The notes below the pieces were generated by a model that saw only the letters and a program-made list of their open reading frames with translations, had not been told where the DNA came from and did not search any database. DNA of 64,000 bases, taken from assembly GCA_964596185.1 (NCBI GenBank), contig CAZQUE010000002.1, positions 79,430 to 143,429 on the forward strand, in the 5' to 3' direction. A program made the translations under genes and the position numbers. Positions 16,562 to 27,205 of this stretch are shown here, one piece after another. The stretch comes from DYKG01 sp964596185. Its GTDB lineage: Bacteria > Muiribacteriota > Ozemobacteria > Ozemobacterales > Ozemobacteraceae. Position 1 is the first letter of the stretch; the number at the start of each line of letters is the position of its first letter.

Positions 16562-19500
16562 TTAACTTTTAATATCAACCTTTAGCGCAAAATCTTTCAT
16601 GCTGTAGATAATGCGCCCGTCAACCTTCAAAAAGCCGTCGGCAACTATAAGATGCTCCTGATCATCGATGCGGGTGATGCAGGCATCCACGGTCACGAGA
16701 TCATCTTTCGGAATAACCTGACCACGATAAGACCAGGTATGTTTCATGCCAATCGCCATCGGTTCGAAGTTACAGCGGCGTTGTGAAAGCTCGTTGCCCC
16801 AGCGATCAATGGCTACGGCCTTGAGTAGCTGCAAAAATGACTCCAGGCCCAGGGAACCCGGAATAACCGGATCCTGATAAAAGTGGGCTTTGAAGAACCA
16901 ATCAGCGGGATTCACTTTTTTACTGCCGCGTATGAAACCGAGTCGGGCTGGGCCACCGTCGGCAATGTACATTTCTATGCGATCGAGCATTTTATAGGCT
17001 TTGCCGGGCATGATCAATCCGTTAAACTCGTCGAGTTGATCTTCTTCAGGCAGGAAAGGCGCATGATCGCCAAATGGCAACTGGCGGGCCCGCGATTTTT
17101 CGCTGGAATCGGGTTCATAAAGCTCAACGCCGCGGAGGCCAACCTGATTTGCCAAAGCTTCTACCGAGAAAAAGCCGAAGGTGGTATCGCCTTCATAGAC
17201 TTTGCGGCCCTGACGGGACACAACGAATTTGAAAGACTGAATCAGCATTCCTGCAGAATTTGCCGCTTTAGTTGAGTAAACATCAGCAGTCAGCGTGCCG
17301 GTGCCGGTGTGTACATCTTCATAAAGCGTGGCAGTGCCGTCCAGGTTACGATAATGAAGTTCTTTGTCATTGGTGAAAGCCGAGCCCATGAAGCAGGAAT
17401 ACCAGCCGCAAACCTGCAGTGGGAACTCGAGCAAAACCGAAAACGGAATGCTGCTTTGCCGGTTGGCTTTGAAATACCAGGCGTCGGGTCTGATGTCGAA
17501 TTGGCCCTGAACATGTCCGCCGGTCTTAATTTTGAGAAACTCTGCTTCAACCGCAGTGATGCGATCTACGAACAGGTAGGGCGGGTTGGGCAGACGCGCC
17601 AGAAAACGCTCTGAATCAAATGGTTTGAACTGTTCGCCGAAGCACACCGAAGGTCGGCCGATGGCGTACTCAAGAATCTGCTGGCCGGTGTAAATGGCTG
17701 GAAGGATTTCCGGATCGATGGCGTTTGCAGCTGGCAGTGAAGGCGTTTCAATTCGGGCAGACAGTGTTGATCCCGACTGGGTGGCGTTTTGGTCAGCCCA
17801 GATTTTTTCGATCATATCGCGACTGGCTCCGGAAAGGCGAATGCTCATGTCGAGAACCTGAACTATGCGGTTGCCGTCGGCAAACATCAGGGCATCGGCG
17901 ATGGCGTATGGTTCGGGGCCATATCCGAGCTCTTTGATTGAAATTTCATATAGAGCTTTTTTAACTCCGGGAATGACCTGACCGCGGCAGCGAAGCTGGC
18001 TTTGTATTTCCAGAACCGGTTCGAAGGCGGCGATTTCAGCATCTACTACCCAGCCCATGCGCATGAGGAAAACGCGTAATGACTGCATACATGATTCATA
18101 CATAAGAGTGCCGGGCATAACCGGGTCATCGCAGAAATGCTGGGTAAGAAACCAGGCATCCTGGGGAATGTCGATTTCCGCTTTGATCTGGCCAAGCCCG
18201 AATCTTCCACCGTGCGGCGAAATTTCGGTGATGCGGTCAATCATTTTCATGCGCCCATCAGGAAGGGTTTGCGGGCTGATCATGATACCGGTGAAAGCAC
18301 CGCCGAAAGCGGCACCAAGGTCGCCGCGGCGCAGGGCATCGAGTTCCAGATCGCCGAAAGACTCGGTGACCATTGGGGGTAAAAGCTCGCGACCGGGCAG
18401 GTCTGGGCGCGGATCAGGTCTGATATCATCGGCGGTCAGAACTATACCCTTGCCGTCTGCAAGCTGTTTGTCGGTGAAAAAGCCGGCGCAGCCATTGCGC
18501 ATGGTAATAAGATGTCTGCCATCAATGCTGCCATCGAATTCAAAGAAAAACAGATAGGTATCAGCCTGCCTGATAAAGCGATCGACGCGGATGTCATAAT
18601 GAATTGTGTCGCCGGGACGGGGCAGGGGGCCATGAAAGGTGACTACTGCATCGAGCAGGCGGTATTTGGCGATGCCTTTGGTTTTAAAATCAATTCCCAG
18701 CCAGCCCGAAAGGAAAAGATCGGCCTGACCGGCTTCTACTGCCAGCCCGGTCGGCATGCAGTCATTGTCTAGATACCAGGTGTTAGGATAAACGTCATGT
18801 TCGGTAATGACGCGGCCTTTGCCAAGTGAGCCTTTTTCGCCTTCGATCAGGGTAATGCGATCGACGAAGTTCAGGGGGATGTCGGGGAGCCGCACTCTGG
18901 TCGGATGCGTGTCGATAGGTGCGAAAAATTCGCCGAGTGCTTTGCCGATTTGGCCGGTGGCGAATTCCATCGAAAGTTTCTGGTCGAGAATTAGCGGCCC
19001 AGAGTATGGCCGTGGCATCTGCTGGCTCCGACTGTATTTATAAACCGGCTGCAGAGGTGCGATTTGTTGCGGGGTGGCTGGTTGGGCCGGATAAGTAGCG
19101 CTCGGTATAGCTGCTGAAGCTGAGTTAAAATCTGAACTGGAGACAGGAGCTGAAATGGTAGTGGAAGTCAGGGGCTGAGCAAGAATTTCTGCGATGTCCT
19201 GTTCGCTGAGTCCCTGTAGGGTTGCAAGTTGCTTTTCGAGCAGGGCGGTTTGAGCACTGGCCAATCGGTTACTGAAGCGCAAAAAGGCATCGTGGGCGCG
19301 GGCGGTTGCTTGCTGTGAGGCAAGCCAGCCGCTGATTAAAGTTGATTCGGCAGTTACCCCAGACTCTGTGCCAAGTTTACTGTACTGGCCGGCAGGTGCT
19401 GATGTAATAGTATCTGCTGCTATCGCGGCGGTGATCATAGTTTTTTGCCGGGGTTTTTGAGGCGGTATGACCTGAGTGCCGGAATTAAGCCCTGCGGAGC

Positions 19501-22500
19501 TCTGCTTGAGCTTGGTGTCCGTGGAGAGCGTTCGGGCGGCAAGTTCGGCGAAGTCGATTCGGTTGCCGACTGGAACGATAATCTGGCGCGGTGAATCTTT
19601 CACCGAAGAAATGCCCAATGCGCTGGTTCTGAAAAGTGGTGAAAAGTCGATTTTGACACGTTGCGCCGCAAGATTTGCGATAAAGCGCACCATAGAGCTG
19701 TTTTGATTTTGCCCGAAAAGCATGGCTGAGCGGGCAAAGTGCTGGCGATTGCCGAGAACACTGGTGATCATGCGTGACATCGAACTGCGCGGGCCGAGTT
19801 CCAGGAATACGCGTGCGCCGTTTTCCCAGGCAGTTTCGACACAGCGGGGAAAGTTAATGCGACCGATGCATTGTGCTTCAATTGAATCGGCTGAAACATC
19901 TCTTTCTGGCTGAATCACGGTTCCGAGCCCGCTACTGATGAAAGTCATGCCATCCGGTGGGTGGCAATCATAAAGGTGCAGGGCGCGATATTGGTCGGCA
20001 ACCGGCAATGCCGCCGGGCAATGCACTGAAGAAACGCCGTCGAGTGGAAAGAAAGCCTTGCCGATCTTTTTGACGAGAGCTTCAACCTGTGGGCGGTTTC
20101 CACCAATAACGCATTCACTGGCGGTGTTTTCAATCAACACATAGGTCTGGGGAAAGTCGCTGATGATCTTTTCAACTTCAGCAGCGGGGCAATGGATAAC
20201 GCCGAGCGCCCAATCGATTCTGGCTTCGGGGCCAAGGCCCCAGTGCTTTCGCGCTGAATTGTAATTGCCGATCAAATCAGTGGTAAAAAGCTGTGAACGA
20301 CGCATGCGTCGAACCATTTCATCGCGCTCTCGCCAGGTGCGAGTTGCAAAATTACCGGCAGTCTCGCCTAGACTGTAACCCATGATTATTTCCGGCTCAA
20401 CGCCGAAATTTCGAACGATATCGCTGATCAACGCACAGGTTGATACATGGGAAAAAACCAGCGAATTGTGATCATCGATCAAATCGAGCATTGCAAGTTC
20501 TTCCCAGTTTTGTGGCCAGCTCAAGCGCCAGGGAACGATGCGTTTTGGAGCGAACTGGGCGGCGAGCAGTTCATATTGGCGGTCGAGATTGCGTAGATGC
20601 TCAGGCCAGGTAAGCCCAAGATCGCAGCCCATTCCAAGAAAATGATTGCCGGAGCCGGGAAAAACGAAAGCTATTTTCCCGGTTTTGCCGACGGGATTCG
20701 GATCGAAGAATACCCGGTCATTGACTTCCGGGCCTGGTGAGATTGCCTTATCGGCCTGGCGATTGAGATGGTCGATGGCAAACGACGCTCTTTTATGCAG
20801 GTCGTTGAAGTTGTCGGCGACTATGGCTACCGCCAACCTGGATTGAGGATTTCTGCGGGTCTGCTGCCAGTAATTGGCGGCGAGAGTGTTGATGTTCTCG
20901 TCCTGAAGGTTTTTCAGCGCAGAAAGCTTTTCGCGCAATTCGCAGGCATCGTCGCCTTCGACTAAAAAAGGCATTTCGTCGGGCTGCCCGACGGGGAAAA
21001 TGCGCTCGTGGTCGTAGACGGCCGATACGTTGGGGGCAGTGTCCTTTTCGTATTCGGTCAGAACCACATGATAAAAAGAGCCGTCAAGACCGGTTGAATT
21101 AACAGCGGCAAGCCTTGGGCCGGCAACGCGGTTGCGCAGCCAGTATTGCGGTCGTGAGGGAGTGAAAAAGAAATCTTCGCGCTGGCTAAGTGCTTCGATA
21201 GGTCTTTCGAGGCCGGGCATTGCCGGGAGAACCTGCTGGTAGATTGCCGTTGTGGCACGGGCGAGGGAAAACAAACCAGCGGCAGCGCCGGTATGCCCGG
21301 TAACAGTTTTTACGCTGGCCAGAGCGCAGAGTTGATCGTTGTTTTGAAAGGTCTGTTGCTGGTCTTTGCTCTTAAAAAATTCGGCAAAAGAAGTTGCTTC
21401 AATTTTGTCTTGGGCAGGGCAACCAGTGCCGGAGGCTTCGAGAAGGCCGAGGTTTTCCGGGTTCAGCTGTGATTCTCGCCAGGCGTCAGCCATGGCTCGT
21501 TTATTTGCCGAAATTGCGGCAGCGGGATCCTGGTCGATGCTGCGCGAGGCTTTGCCAATTCCCTTGACTACTGCGAGAATACGATCATTATCTTTTTCTG
21601 CATCACTAAGGCGCTTCAACAAGAGAGCAACAGCGCCTTCGCCGATGACTGTGCCGGTTGAATCTTCACTAAAAGGCTTAAAATCTCCATTGCGACTGTA
21701 TGGACGTAAGCGGTCGGTTACGAGCAGATTGCGCAGATCGCCGGCCATTTCGACGGCGCCTACCAGGCAAAGATCGGTTTCCTGACGCTGCAGGCTTCTT
21801 ATGGCCGCCTCAAAAGCTGCCAGACCTGAATTCTCAGCGGCAGAAAAAGTGTGTGACGGACCGCCACACTGATACTCTCGGGCAATGCGGCTGGCAACGA
21901 TTCCGCCAAGGGCTCCGACCGTGCGCGGATGGTTCAGAGGCGGGGTAAGCGCATCTTTTAAGGCTTCGGCGTTTGTGGTTTCAATGTTGAGATCCTGCAG
22001 GTCGCGCTTGAGCGACCAGCGTGTTGCAAAATTAGTACTGTCGAGGTCGAGGTTTATGCCCATGAAGACGCCCTGACGCAGGTTGGAGGGGCGTGGGCTT
22101 TTTAGGCTATGCCAGGCATCTTCAACGGTCATCAGCATCAACAATTGTTGTGGCAGAATCTGGGGTATTTCATTTGGACTGATCTTGAAGCGTCCAAACG
22201 GAATTTTTAAATCATTGATATAAGCGCCTTTTTTAACCCAACCCGGAACATTGGCCAGACTATGACGATTGGCTCCGTTATCTGCACCGAGACTTTCACC
22301 TTTGAGCAACGCCTGTTGTAGTCGATAAAAGTCGGCAGTGTCGCCGGCTCTGGCTGCAAGGGCAACAATAGCGATCTCTTCTGGTTCATGCTCTTCTTTG
22401 CTAGATTCAGTAGTTCCTGGCTGATATTCTTCAAGAAGAACATGAGCATCGATCCCGCCAAAACCAAAAGCGCTGAGGGCGCAACGACGTGGTTGACCGG

Positions 22501-23788
22501 GTTGAGCCGGTTGCCAGTCGCGAACCGAACGCAGGACTGTAAATGGCGAATTGGTCATGTCCATTGCCGGATCCGGAGTTTTGAAATTGGCAGTTGGCGG
22601 CAGCTTGGCGTTTTTTAAGGCAAAAATAAGCTTCATCAGGCCGGCCGCTCCGGCTCCTGTCAGCAGATGGCCAACGTTTGATTTAACCGAGCCAATCACA
22701 CAAGCATCGCGTCGGTCATCATATTGTTGCCAGAGTTTTCGCAAACTGTCGAACTCGACAGCATCGCCTTTGGGGGTTCCGGTTCCATGACATTCGACAA
22801 GTTGAACCTGATCAGGCTGCCAGCCGGCCTGACGATAGGCCGAATGCATTGCCCGCAGCTGACCTTCTGAGTCAGGAGCCAAGAGGCTGCCACCAACGTC
22901 GTTGGCCAGACCGATGCCGCGAATTACTGCATGAATGGTGTCTCCGGCAGAAATGGCGTCTTCAAGTCGCTTAAGAACGAAAAGACCCGCACCCTCTCCG
23001 ACGATCAGGCCGTCGGCGTCGGCGTCGAATGGCCGGCAGATGCCCTTGGCCGAAAGGGCGCGCAACTGGGAAAAACCCATTTGCGTAAACTGGGAGGATG
23101 GTCGAGAAACTCCGCCGGTAAGCACCGCGTCGGCCCGACGAGCGTTGAGCTCTTCACAGGCCAGTTTGATCGCGTAAAGAGAAGAGGCGCAGGCAGCATC
23201 GAGAGTGAAACAGCCGCCGCCGATACCAAGGGCCGCTGCGAGCAGGCCGGCGGGAAGCTCGGCAGAAAGGCGGTTACGTGGCTCGATTTGGAGCGCTTTT
23301 TCCAGGTCGAGGGAAGTCTTTTTCAGAACAGTTTGCAGGCCGTGCTGATAAAGTTTGCGGGTGATTTCAGAAGTGCTGTCGGTCGGTAAAACGATATTGG
23401 CGAGAATGACCTGAACCCTGTTTAAGTCGAGTTTGTCACGTCGGGTTGAAAAGAAAGCATCGCGTCCTGCCTGGAGGGTAATTTTGAAAAGCGGATCCAG
23501 CCGATCGATGAGATCCTGGGGCAAATTTATCCCGGAGTAGTTCTGTGGTATATTTCTTATGGCGCAACAGTTCGGCGACAGCACAGAATCGGGCCGACCC
23601 GGGGTTGGATGATGAAATTTTTCAGCATCTTCGGGCCAGCGGCCGTCAGGAACCTTTGCAACAGCACTCTTTCCTTCTTCAATCATCTTCCAGAACTGAT
23701 CAAGGTTGTCAGCTCCGGGGAAAATACCACCAATTCCAGTTACAGCAATGGCCAGAGGTTGGTTCTGGCAGGACGCGGTCTTTGTCAT
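16562..23788 (-). CDS. pfaC: PfaC/Pfa3-type polyunsaturated fatty acid synthase subunit: KS-CLF-AT-DH-DH
   Basis: The 2408-residue multidomain synthase subunit has these domains in order. (1) KS, residues about 10-450, active Cys200 in DAACASS and HGTGT in VECHGTGTPKG. (2) A KS-like chain-length factor, about 470-920, where the Cys is replaced (SAAENSG, Glu at about 652) and HGTGT is degraded to SGTGC. (3) An acyltransferase, about 1030-1330, with nucleophile Ser1139 in GYSLGE. (4) An Ala/Ser/Pro-rich linker to about 1560. (5, 6) Two FabA-type double-hotdog dehydratases with His at about 1884 (WFLTQHF) and 2302 (WFFKAHF), each followed by DPVxPG. This is the order known for myxobacterial Pfa3, but without a C-terminal acylglycerolphosphate acyltransferase. 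It overlaps the pfaA stop by 4 bases (ATGA). The AT presumably replaces a separate PfaB. Confidence 0.92.
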   Translation of the reverse strand: MTKTASCQNQPLAIAVTGIGGIFPGADNLDQFWKMIEEGKSAVAKVPDGRWPEDAEKFHHPTPGRPDSVLSPNCCAIRNIPQNYSGINLPQDLIDRLDPLFKITLQAGRDAFFSTRRDKLDLNRVQVILANIVLPTDSTSEITRKLYQHGLQTVLKKTSLDLEKALQIEPRNRLSAELPAGLLAAALGIGGGCFTLDAACASSLYAIKLACEELNARRADAVLTGGVSRPSSQFTQMGFSQLRALSAKGICRPFDADADGLIVGEGAGLFVLKRLEDAISAGDTIHAVIRGIGLANDVGGSLLAPDSEGQLRAMHSAYRQAGWQPDQVQLVECHGTGTPKGDAVEFDSLRKLWQQYDDRRDACVIGSVKSNVGHLLTGAGAAGLMKLIFALKNAKLPPTANFKTPDPAMDMTNSPFTVLRSVRDWQPAQPGQPRRCALSAFGFGGIDAHVLLEEYQPGTTESSKEEHEPEEIAIVALAARAGDTADFYRLQQALLKGESLGADNGANRHSLANVPGWVKKGAYINDLKIPFGRFKISPNEIPQILPQQLLMLMTVEDAWHSLKSPRPSNLRQGVFMGINLDLDSTNFATRWSLKRDLQDLNIETTNAEALKDALTPPLNHPRTVGALGGIVASRIAREYQCGGPSHTFSAAENSGLAAFEAAIRSLQRQETDLCLVGAVEMAGDLRNLLVTDRLRPYSRNGDFKPFSEDSTGTVIGEGAVALLLKRLSDAEKDNDRILAVVKGIGKASRSIDQDPAAAISANKRAMADAWRESQLNPENLGLLEASGTGCPAQDKIEATSFAEFFKSKDQQQTFQNNDQLCALASVKTVTGHTGAAAGLFSLARATTAIYQQVLPAMPGLERPIEALSQREDFFFTPSRPQYWLRNRVAGPRLAAVNSTGLDGSFYHVVLTEYEKDTAPNVSAVYDHERIFPVGQPDEMPFLVEGDDACELREKLSALKNLQDENINTLAANYWQQTRRNPQSRLAVAIVADNFNDLHKRASFAIDHLNRQADKAISPGPEVNDRVFFDPNPVGKTGKIAFVFPGSGNHFLGMGCDLGLTWPEHLRNLDRQYELLAAQFAPKRIVPWRLSWPQNWEELAMLDLIDDHNSLVFSHVSTCALISDIVRNFGVEPEIIMGYSLGETAGNFATRTWRERDEMVRRMRRSQLFTTDLIGNYNSARKHWGLGPEARIDWALGVIHCPAAEVEKIISDFPQTYVLIENTASECVIGGNRPQVEALVKKIGKAFFPLDGVSSVHCPAALPVADQYRALHLYDCHPPDGMTFISSGLGTVIQPERDVSADSIEAQCIGRINFPRCVETAWENGARVFLELGPRSSMSRMITSVLGNRQHFARSAMLFGQNQNSSMVRFIANLAAQRVKIDFSPLFRTSALGISSVKDSPRQIIVPVGNRIDFAELAARTLSTDTKLKQSSAGLNSGTQVIPPQKPRQKTMITAAIAADTITSAPAGQYSKLGTESGVTAESTLISGWLASQQATARAHDAFLRFSNRLASAQTALLEKQLATLQGLSEQDIAEILAQPLTSTTISAPVSSSDFNSASAAIPSATYPAQPATPQQIAPLQPVYKYSRSQQMPRPYSGPLILDQKLSMEFATGQIGKALGEFFAPIDTHPTRVRLPDIPLNFVDRITLIEGEKGSLGKGRVITEHDVYPNTWYLDNDCMPTGLAVEAGQADLFLSGWLGIDFKTKGIAKYRLLDAVVTFHGPLPRPGDTIHYDIRVDRFIRQADTYLFFFEFDGSIDGRHLITMRNGCAGFFTDKQLADGKGIVLTADDIRPDPRPDLPGRELLPPMVTESFGDLELDALRRGDLGAAFGGAFTGIMISPQTLPDGRMKMIDRITEISPHGGRFGLGQIKAEIDIPQDAWFLTQHFCDDPVMPGTLMYESCMQSLRVFLMRMGWVVDAEIAAFEPVLEIQSQLRCRGQVIPGVKKALYEISIKELGYGPEPYAIADALMFADGNRIVQVLDMSIRLSGASRDMIEKIWADQNATQSGSTLSARIETPSLPAANAIDPEILPAIYTGQQILEYAIGRPSVCFGEQFKPFDSERFLARLPNPPYLFVDRITAVEAEFLKIKTGGHVQGQFDIRPDAWYFKANRQSSIPFSVLLEFPLQVCGWYSCFMGSAFTNDKELHYRNLDGTATLYEDVHTGTGTLTADVYSTKAANSAGMLIQSFKFVVSRQGRKVYEGDTTFGFFSVEALANQVGLRGVELYEPDSSEKSRARQLPFGDHAPFLPEEDQLDEFNGLIMPGKAYKMLDRIEMYIADGGPARLGFIRGSKKVNPADWFFKAHFYQDPVIPGSLGLESFLQLLKAVAIDRWGNELSQRRCNFEPMAIGMKHTWSYRGQVIPKDDLVTVDACITRIDDQEHLIVADGFLKVDGRIIYSMKDFALKVDIKS

Positions 23789-26700
23789 TTTTGCGCTCCG
23801 TCAACTGAACGCAGCTTGAAGGCCTGACGCAGGGCTTCGTTGATGACGCACTCGTAGCCTTCTATTCGTGCCAGAACCACACCCTGATCGTCGATGAAGT
23901 CGATGTCGGCTCCGGCGATCTGAGCTCCGATTCTTCGGGTATTAGCCCGGATAAGCACTTTTTCAGGAAAATTCCGGCAATATTGTCGGTAATGGGCGGC
24001 ATAACCCGGCAATGATGGGGCGCCGGCGCTCTGGCAGGTCCAGAGGATCATCAGTTGATAGGCGGCATCGACGGCCATCGGATCTGAATACCACCGGGTG
24101 CACAAGGTGTCGCCAGACCAGTTCTCCGGGGGCAGCGCAGCCCGGCTGCGTGCGGCTATTCCATGATCAGACCAGCCTTCCACGGATTCAATGGCTTTAA
24201 AGAAATCGCCGTGAAAAAGATCTTTCTGGTAGGCCTCATTTACCGAATTTGGATAAACGAGATGACAGTCGCAGGGGAGTGGCGCCGGCGCAATTTGTGG
24301 CAGCTTCTCGGCGAGAATGACTTCGGCCCGGGCATTGACAATCTGGCGACCGTTGAGGTCAGACCTTATTTCGGTGGCAACGATGAACTGATCGCCGCTT
24401 TTCACCGGTTTAGCCGAATAGAATTCAATCTTTTTCGTGCCGTTTTGCAGGACAACGCCTTTTAGAACACGCATTTCATCATAGCCGACGAATTGCAGAC
24501 CGGGGTTCTGCATAATTGCAGTATGAACGAGCATTTCAGCAGTAACGGCCATCGGCAGAACCGCATCGCCGTTCATCACATGGTCTTTGAGCCATGAATT
24601 GGCTTCAAGCTTGAGCTCGTAATCGAAAGCTTTAACCAACTTTTTTCCGGTATCGGCGCCCTCGCTTTTCTGCAGATTATTCTGACCTTTATCGCCGTGC
24701 TGGGCAATTTCGCCAATTATGCCGATTTCGACCGCGGCCGGATCATTGTGGCTAAGCTCGATAATGGGCTGTCGGGAACCGGTTTGCAATGGAATCAGAC
24801 CAATACCTTCGGCGAGGAAGAGGTTGCGCAGTCCGGGAGTGACCATGCCGCCATCCCAGGGACCCCAGTTAAACGAAAGACTGCGGCAATCAGGGCGCAG
24901 AATCCTTAGTTTATGAGCCACTTTGTTGAGTACTTCGTTTGCCATGGCGTAATCGACCTGGCCGGTTCGGCCAAATCTTCCGGAAAACGAAGAGAAGAGA
25001 ATGACGGCTTTGAGATTGTCGGGAATCAGGGCTTTCAACACTGCACGCAGGCCTTTTACCTTGGTGTCCATAACATCATCGAGCTGATCCCGGGTTTTGT
25101 CTTCGATCTTGCGGTCACGTAGCACTCCGGCTCCGTGAATCAGGCCGGTAATTGCGCCTAGTTCCTGGCGAATCTGCCCTGCGACTGCAGCAATTTCTTT
25201 TTCATCGCGGATGTCGGCGGAATAATAGGCAACTTTGCTGCCTGCTTTGCCAAAATCAGCAAGATTGTCGAGAATCTCACGATTAGCCATGCGTGATTTG
25301 AATTCTGCTTCAAGCTCTTTTGGGGTCAGTTTCTTGCCGGCATTTTTCAGAATCGCTTCTTTAATCGCGGGTTCACTGGTTAAGCTTCTGAGCCAGGCAG
25401 GTTCTTCGCTCGGCGCAGAAGAGCGGCCTATAAGAGCGAAACGACAATGATACTTTCTGGCCATGGCAATTGCTGTAGCTGCGGTGACGCCCCGGGCGCC
25501 GCCGGTAACTATGATCACGTCCTCACCGGTGAAGGTGGGCGAGGTAGCCACGTTTTCTTCGAGATTACAGGTTTCTTCGACCAGAGTCAGGCGAGAAGAC
25601 TTGGTCAGGCCAGTTTCGAGTGGGCCGGCCACCAACAGTTCGCGAACGAGTTTTTCGGCGGCAGCTTCATCTTTAAAGCGGTAGTCAAGATCGATAGCCC
25701 GGGCGGTGACATTCGGCCACTCGTGGCTGATTGTCTTGGTCAGACCGGCGAGGCCACCCTGAACCGGATCAACTGTTCGGGTAAGGTTTTCAAGCCCAAA
25801 TGAACCGTCAAGTCGACTGACGGTAGCAACCAGGCCGGGATTGCTTTTTTGAATTGATGCTCCGGCTTTTTGTACCGCCATAAAAGCATCTTTCAGGAAT
25901 TCTTCAGATGCTTCGTTCCAAAGACCATTTGAAATTCTTTCCGGTTGAGGTGCAAGAATGACTATTCCGCGTAGATTCGGTTCGAATTTGCCGGCGGCGA
26001 TTTCGGCAAGCCCTGATTTTTGTGTCTTGAGGCCATGCTTTTCAAACTGCTCGCAGACCACAGTGCTGAATTCACTGCCGTCGTCACTGACAACGACAAG
26101 ATCACCCTTGTTCAAAATAGCTTTGCCACTGGCTTTAGCATCGAGTTCGCGGGTTTTGAGAACTGTGCGCTTGAGCGGAAAAAGCTCGGGCTCTTGCTTT
26201 TGTTCTTTTTGCACAACTGGTTGAGGCGGGGTTGCCGCTGAAGTTACTGCAGTAGCTGTTGCCGGAGCGGAAGCGCTACAGAGAAAATCGATAATCTGGC
26301 CAATGGTGCGGAAGTTGCCAAGATCGCCCGGTTGCACTACCGGTGCGTCTGGAACTCTTTCCTGGAAGGCGGAAAGGATTTCGACACGTTTGATCGAGTC
26401 GATGCCAAGATCGGCTTCCATGTCCATTTCAGGGTTGAGCATATCTACTGGATAACCGGTTTTGTCGGCGACAACTTCAAGTAATGTTGCATTGATATGC
26501 CCCTGTGAGGCAGTCGCCGGCTGGTTGCCGGGCTCAGGCAAACTGTTTTGGCCAAGATGCTCAAGGATCTGGGCGAGGGTGCGCAGTTTGCCGAGCTGAT
26601 CTGGCTGCACTACCGGCGCGTCTGGCAGCCTTTCCTGCATTGCCGACATGATTTCGACACGTTTGATCGAGTCGATGCCGAGATCGGCTTCCATGTCCAT

Positions 26701-26918
26701 TTCGAGATTAAGCATATCCGACGGGTAGCCGGTTTTTTCGCTGACAACTTCGAGTAGAACCGGCACGATATTCGTGGCGGAACCTGCGCCAGTTTGGACT
26801 TGAGCGGCAGGCATGGCGGATGCCGAAACGTTGGCCGTGGCGTTCTGGCCAAGATGTTCGAGAATCTGGGCGAGGGTGCGCAGTTTGCCGAGCTGATCTG
26901 GCTGCACTACCGGCGCGT
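23785..26918 (-). CDS. pfaA: PfaA, C-terminal part after the assembly gap: ACP-ACP-KR-DH
   Basis: This part continues the frame of the next entry once the 100-N run and one 55-base copy are removed, so it is not a separate gene; the ATG at 26907 is an internal Met. It carries two acyl carrier domains with LGIDSIKR (phosphopantetheine Ser read at minus-strand codons near 26670 and 26397). A ketoreductase follows, with the nucleotide loop VTGGARGVTAA and active Tyr in QVDYAMANE. The C-terminal PKS-type dehydratase has His in the H-x3-G-x4-P motif DHVMNGDAVLP and Asp in DAAYQ. The order ACPn-KR-DH is that of PfaA. The stop overlaps the pfaC start. The number of ACPs in the real gene may be higher than shown. 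Confidence 0.92.
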
Positions 26919-27205
26919 NNNNNNNNNNNNNNNNNNNNNNNNNNNNNNNNNNNNNNNNNNNNNNNNNNNNNNNNNNNNNNNNNNNNNNNNNNNNNNNNNN
27001 NNNNNNNNNNNNNNNNNNATCTGGGCGAGGGTGCGCAGTTTGCCGAGCTGATCTGGCTGCACTACCGGCGCGTCTGGCAGCCTTTCCTGCATTGCCGACA
27101 TGATTTCGACACGTTTGATCGAGTCGATGCCGAGATCGGCTTCCATGTCCATTTCGAGATTAAGCATATCCGACGGGTAGCCGGTTTTTTCGCTGACGAC
27201 TTCGA
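26567..27205 (-). repeat. Near-identical tandem ACP-coding repeats in pfaA
   Basis: About 180 bases coding for the ACP core (PVVQPDQLGKLRTLAQ end, LGIDSIKR centre) are almost identical at about 26567-26745 and 27019-27200, differing by a base or two. A third ACP at about 26290-26480 has diverged more. Such DNA identity points to recent duplication or gene conversion and explains why the assembly broke here. Confidence 0.85.
26919..27018. other. Assembly gap (100 N) inside the ACP repeats of pfaA
   Basis: The 55 bases before the gap (26864-26918) are identical to the 55 bases after it (27019-27073), and a third identical copy lies at 26567-26621. This is the mark of contigs that overlap by one assembly k-mer and break at a repeat. 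Removing 155 bases puts both pfaA parts in one frame. Confidence 0.95.

Noticed and set aside
26907..26909. Stop of the KS-MAT-ACP frame and a new start for the ACP-KR-DH frame, suggesting two separate synthase genes
   Set aside because: Both arise only from the wrong spacing of the 100-N gap; with the 155 surplus bases removed there is one continuous frame.
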